Source of the DNA: Kitasatospora mediocidica KCTC 9733
GTDB lineage: Bacteria > Actinomycetota > Actinomycetes > Streptomycetales > Streptomycetaceae
DNA length: 64,000 nt
Direction of reading: 5' to 3'
NCBI RefSeq assembly: GCF_000744225.1
Contig: NZ_JQLN01000007.1
Span: forward strand, 124,001 to 188,000
In this document: piece after piece, positions 61,301-64,000 of the stretch
Numbering within the stretch: the stretch's first letter is position 1
Layout of the letters: every line of letters begins with the position of its first letter
Notes under the pieces: model-generated
What the model saw: the letters and a program-made list of their open reading frames with translations, nothing else
What the model was told of the DNA's origin: nothing
Database searches by the model: none
Made by a program: the position numbers and the translations under genes

Positions 61301-63405
61301 GACGGGGAACCTCCGGTAAGCAGGGCGTCGGTCAGGTGGAACACCGGGTCCACCAGGAAGTCGTGGTGGGCGGTGACCGGGGCGGGCGCTTTGGCCGGGT
61401 CGCCGCCGGTCGCGGTGATGGTCAGGGTCGTGGCCAGGCCGGTCAGCGCGAAGCCGACCGGGACGAGCAGGGTGGCCCGGGCCACCGGCTGGGAGGGGCT
61501 GAGCGTCAGGAGGGGCACCGCGAGGTCGGCCGCCTGCTCGACGACGGCGGCCACCTGGACCTGCGTGATGGCCCGTGCGGTGAAGTCGAGGCCGGTCGCG
61601 TCGACGGCGATCAGATGCTGGACGCGCTGCACGTCGGCGGTCCTCATCGTCACGTACGTCCCCAGCGTGCCGAGCGGGAAGGGATCGGCCAGGGCCAGGG
61701 CCGCGTCGACCAGCGCCTGGTCGGCGCCGGCCGTGCCGGCGAGCGTGACCGAGCCCTGGACGGGGAGCTGCTGGGTGAGGGCCTTCCTGGTGAGCCCCCC
61801 GCTCGCGTGCAGGGCGTAGCCGGTGAGCTCCAGCGGGAACGGCGAGAGGTTGGTGACGGTCGGGGCCGTGGGGTCCGCCAGCGCGACCGCCAGGTCGTCC
61901 CGGCCGCTGGTGGTGTGCAGGTTGAGGATCACCTGCGACTCGACGGGATCGGCGAACGCGTCGTCCAGCCGGAAGGCGATCCGCCCCTGCAACGGCGCCA
62001 GCCCGTCGGAGGCGAGTTCGCGCAGCAGGAGATTGCCCTTGACCAGCGCCGGACTGGTGTCGTCGACCACCTCGACGGTGAGGGTGAACTCGTGCGGCCG
62101 CCCGCCGACCCCGTACGCGACGCTGCTCGCGAAGGGAGTGGGCAGGGAGGACGGGGTCCGCGGGTCCAGGTCGGACGGTAGGGTCACCCGCAGCGTCAGG
62201 CTGCGCAGCGTCGGTTCGGCGGCGAGGTCGAGCGCGAGCTGCGCGAGGTCCGCCGGGTCGATGGCGGGAGCCAGCCCGAACGCCAGGTGGAAGCGGCAGC
62301 CGCTGGACGTGGTCGGCGTACTGTCGATCAGCGCGTCGCAGTCGGCGGCGCAGCCGTCGGGGGACCTGACGATGCCGTAGGTCGCGGGCACCGCGACGAC
62401 CGTCCCGCTCACCTGCCCGAGGTACAGCGAGCGGAAGGAGGGGTAGCGGTCGGCCACGCTCCCCAGCGCGGTCAGTTCGGTGTACTCGGAGCGGGTGGTG
62501 TCGAAGCCCTCGAAGGCGGAGGAGTCGATGATCGCCGTGGTCGTGCCGGCGGCCGTGAGGGTGTAGAGCGGGCGGTAGGGGGACACGGCGTACCGGGTGC
62601 CGAGGGCAACCGCTGCCGAGCCGAAGTCGGAGCAGACCACCGTCACCGTCACCGCCGGCCCGAGGAGCGGCGGGTGGACGGGGTGCGTGACCGGGCGGCC
62701 GGTGGTGCTGCGGTGCGGGATCTCGCCCGGGAAGAGCTCGTCCTGGGAACCGGCGTCGGCCGGCGTCGGGTCGGGCTGCAGGAGGTGCCGCGTGACGAGA
62801 TGGCGGACGACGCTGTACGAGTACGTCAGCTCCAGGGTGCAGCCGCCCGGCCCGGTCAGCTCGGAGTACGCCAACGGCACGTCGCTGCCGACCAGGCCGG
62901 TCACCCTCACCAGGTAGGCGCCGTCGTCGTCCGCCGTGACCTGGGCGGGGACCGAGCGCTGCTGGTCCGAACCGTCGGACCCCTTGAAGGGGATGTGCAG
63001 CGTGCCGGCCAGGCCGGTCGGCGTGAGCTGCTCGTACCGGCCGGCCGGGTTGGCCTGGCGCGCGGCCGTCACGTCGGCGGGCTCCGCCGTGTGCAGCCCG
63101 AAGGTGAGCGTGGCGCTGTCGGACGGGTGGCCGAACGCGTCGAGCCCGTTCTGCACGGCCCGGAAGGCGAAGAGCAGGTCGGGATCGGGGGCCGGCCCGA
63201 AGTCGGGCAGGTACCAGAACAGCGTGGAATCGGCGTTGTCGCTGAAGATGCTGCCCTGGCGGGAGCCGTCGTTGGGGCCGCCGGGCTCGCCGCTCCCCGG
63301 GACGGGCGCGTCGGCGGGTACGAGCATGGCCAGCAGTCCCGGGGAGAGCGACACCCGCTCGGAGTCCGTGGTGACGGCGGGCGCGGGAGGGATCGGTGAG
63401 GACAT
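61297..63405 (-). CDS. Large beta-rich protein of unknown function, coupled to caspase gene
   Basis: 702 residues. The sequence is dominated by short alternating hydrophobic strands (TLFWYLPDFGPAPDPDLLFA, TLTFGLHTAEPADV, AVTVTVVCSDFG, LRSLTLRVTLPSDLDP, ATLLVPVGFAL) with few helices, no signal peptide and no catalytic motif. Pairs of Cys occur in GCAADCDAL and SGCRFHL. It looks like several beta-sandwich domains in a row, a structural or binding protein. It lies between the caspase gene and a smaller beta-rich gene, 4 bases from the latter, in one operon. I do not recognise the family. Confidence 0.75.
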   Translation of the reverse strand: MSSPIPPAPAVTTDSERVSLSPGLLAMLVPADAPVPGSGEPGGPNDGSRQGSIFSDNADSTLFWYLPDFGPAPDPDLLFAFRAVQNGLDAFGHPSDSATLTFGLHTAEPADVTAARQANPAGRYEQLTPTGLAGTLHIPFKGSDGSDQQRSVPAQVTADDDGAYLVRVTGLVGSDVPLAYSELTGPGGCTLELTYSYSVVRHLVTRHLLQPDPTPADAGSQDELFPGEIPHRSTTGRPVTHPVHPPLLGPAVTVTVVCSDFGSAAVALGTRYAVSPYRPLYTLTAAGTTTAIIDSSAFEGFDTTRSEYTELTALGSVADRYPSFRSLYLGQVSGTVVAVPATYGIVRSPDGCAADCDALIDSTPTTSSGCRFHLAFGLAPAIDPADLAQLALDLAAEPTLRSLTLRVTLPSDLDPRTPSSLPTPFASSVAYGVGGRPHEFTLTVEVVDDTSPALVKGNLLLRELASDGLAPLQGRIAFRLDDAFADPVESQVILNLHTTSGRDDLAVALADPTAPTVTNLSPFPLELTGYALHASGGLTRKALTQQLPVQGSVTLAGTAGADQALVDAALALADPFPLGTLGTYVTMRTADVQRVQHLIAVDATGLDFTARAITQVQVAAVVEQAADLAVPLLTLSPSQPVARATLLVPVGFALTGLATTLTITATGGDPAKAPAPVTAHHDFLVDPVFHLTDALLTGGSPS

Positions 63406-63409
63406 CGCG

Positions 63410-64000
63410 TCAGCTCGCCTGGAAGGCCTTGATGTAGTTGTTGATCGTGTCGACCTTGTCCGCGGGGGCCGGTGGCAGGGTGATCTTCAGGGGGTTCACG
63501 TACTTCACCCGCCCGGTGGGCAGCGCGACCGTGACGGGGGCATCGGTCTGCCAGGTCACCGGCGGATCGGTGAAGTTCGGTCCGGTCACCTCGACCTGCA
63601 GGGTGTAGGTGAAGGAGGTCTCGTTGATGTACTTGTCCGAGAAGATCTCCCAGAGGATGTTCTTCTGGTTCTCCCTGGTGATGGTGAGCGTGTCGGTCCG
63701 TGAGCCGAGGGTCGTGGTCAGCGTCATGGTGACGTTGTCCTTGGGCGGATTGATGTCGAGCATGAACCGCACGAAGACGTAGCCGACCTCGTCCACCGTC
63801 ATTCTGGGCGCGTGGAACGGGCCGGTCTGCTCGATCACCATCGTGGTGCCGCCGTTGGACAACTCGACGCGTGGATCGTCTCCGTCGTAGACCAGGGTCT
63901 TGGTGAGCTTGACCTGGTCGGCCGGCCACTCCTTGGAGTCCGCCGCGAGCCGCAGGAAGGCGATGTTGACGAGGTCCGCCGGGTTGTCCTTGGTCCACAT
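63410..64000 (-). CDS. Beta-rich protein of unknown function, cut by the window end
   Basis: At least 196 residues; an ATG falls exactly at the window edge, so the true start may lie beyond it. Strand-rich sequence with GYVFVRFMLDINPPKDNVTM, SFTYTLQVEVTGPNF and VTVALPTGRVKYVNP. No enzyme motif or signal peptide. It ends 4 bases before the 702-residue protein gene and belongs to the same caspase operon; more genes may follow upstream. Confidence 0.65.
   Translation of the reverse strand: MWTKDNPADLVNIAFLRLAADSKEWPADQVKLTKTLVYDGDDPRVELSNGGTTMVIEQTGPFHAPRMTVDEVGYVFVRFMLDINPPKDNVTMTLTTTLGSRTDTLTITRENQKNILWEIFSDKYINETSFTYTLQVEVTGPNFTDPPVTWQTDAPVTVALPTGRVKYVNPLKITLPPAPADKVDTINNYIKAFQAS

Overview
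The window is high-GC DNA of Streptomyces/Kitasatospora type. Coding frames show strong third-position GC, many genes overlap by ATGA or GTGA, and there are Tat and lipoprotein signals, an F420-type oxidoreductase, a second EF-G, and caspase and STAND conflict proteins. I recognised no rRNA, tRNA, CRISPR array, insertion sequence or origin.

Left part (1-20.6 kb): a sulfotransferase; a CitA/DcuS-like two-component pair divergent from a NitT/TauT-type ABC transporter; an APC permease; a minus-strand operon encoding an EACC1-like small protein, a caspase-like protease and a helical protein (a likely conflict system); a LapA-like membrane protein and a CPA-type antiporter; a secreted M1 peptidase; a KUP potassium transporter; a Tat-exported metallophosphoesterase; and an alpha/beta hydrolase.

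Middle part (20.7-28.5 kb): after a neprosin-type peptidase comes what reads as a sulfur-scavenging module. Two NtaA/DszA-type flavin monooxygenases, a SAM-hydrolase-like protein and a polar amino-acid ABC transporter are punctuated by three tiny leader peptides. Two are cysteine-type (RRH[IV]D...C) and one is methionine-rich and followed by an intrinsic terminator. The last two look leaderless. A 15-bp-stem terminator closes the module.

Biosynthetic part (28.5-49.1 kb, all minus strand): a truncated hydrolase and a large STAND ATPase with helical repeats lie downstream of a tightly coupled operon. In transcription order the operon holds a PfaD/PfaA-like fusion (two nitropropane-dioxygenase-like halves, KS, AT, ACP, KR), a second megasynthase (KS, AT, DH, phosphopantetheinyl transferase), a free ACP, an alpha/beta hydrolase, an MGT-type glycosyltransferase and a zinc-ribbon methyltransferase, followed by an F420-type LLM oxidoreductase. 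This looks like a secondary-lipid or PUFA-synthase-like pathway making a glycosylated, methylated acyl product. The first synthase is split by a one-base frameshift in its KS, at a G5 tract (45985-45989).

Right part (49.2-64 kb): an EF-G paralogue, a secreted beta-propeller-like protein, a 36-residue SGNH-hydrolase relic, a coiled-coil helical protein, a G1 glutamic peptidase, TetR and LuxR-type regulators, an Sfp-type phosphopantetheinyl transferase (possibly serving the PKS), an FAD monooxygenase, and a second caspase-like gene coupled to beta-rich proteins of unknown role that run off the window end.
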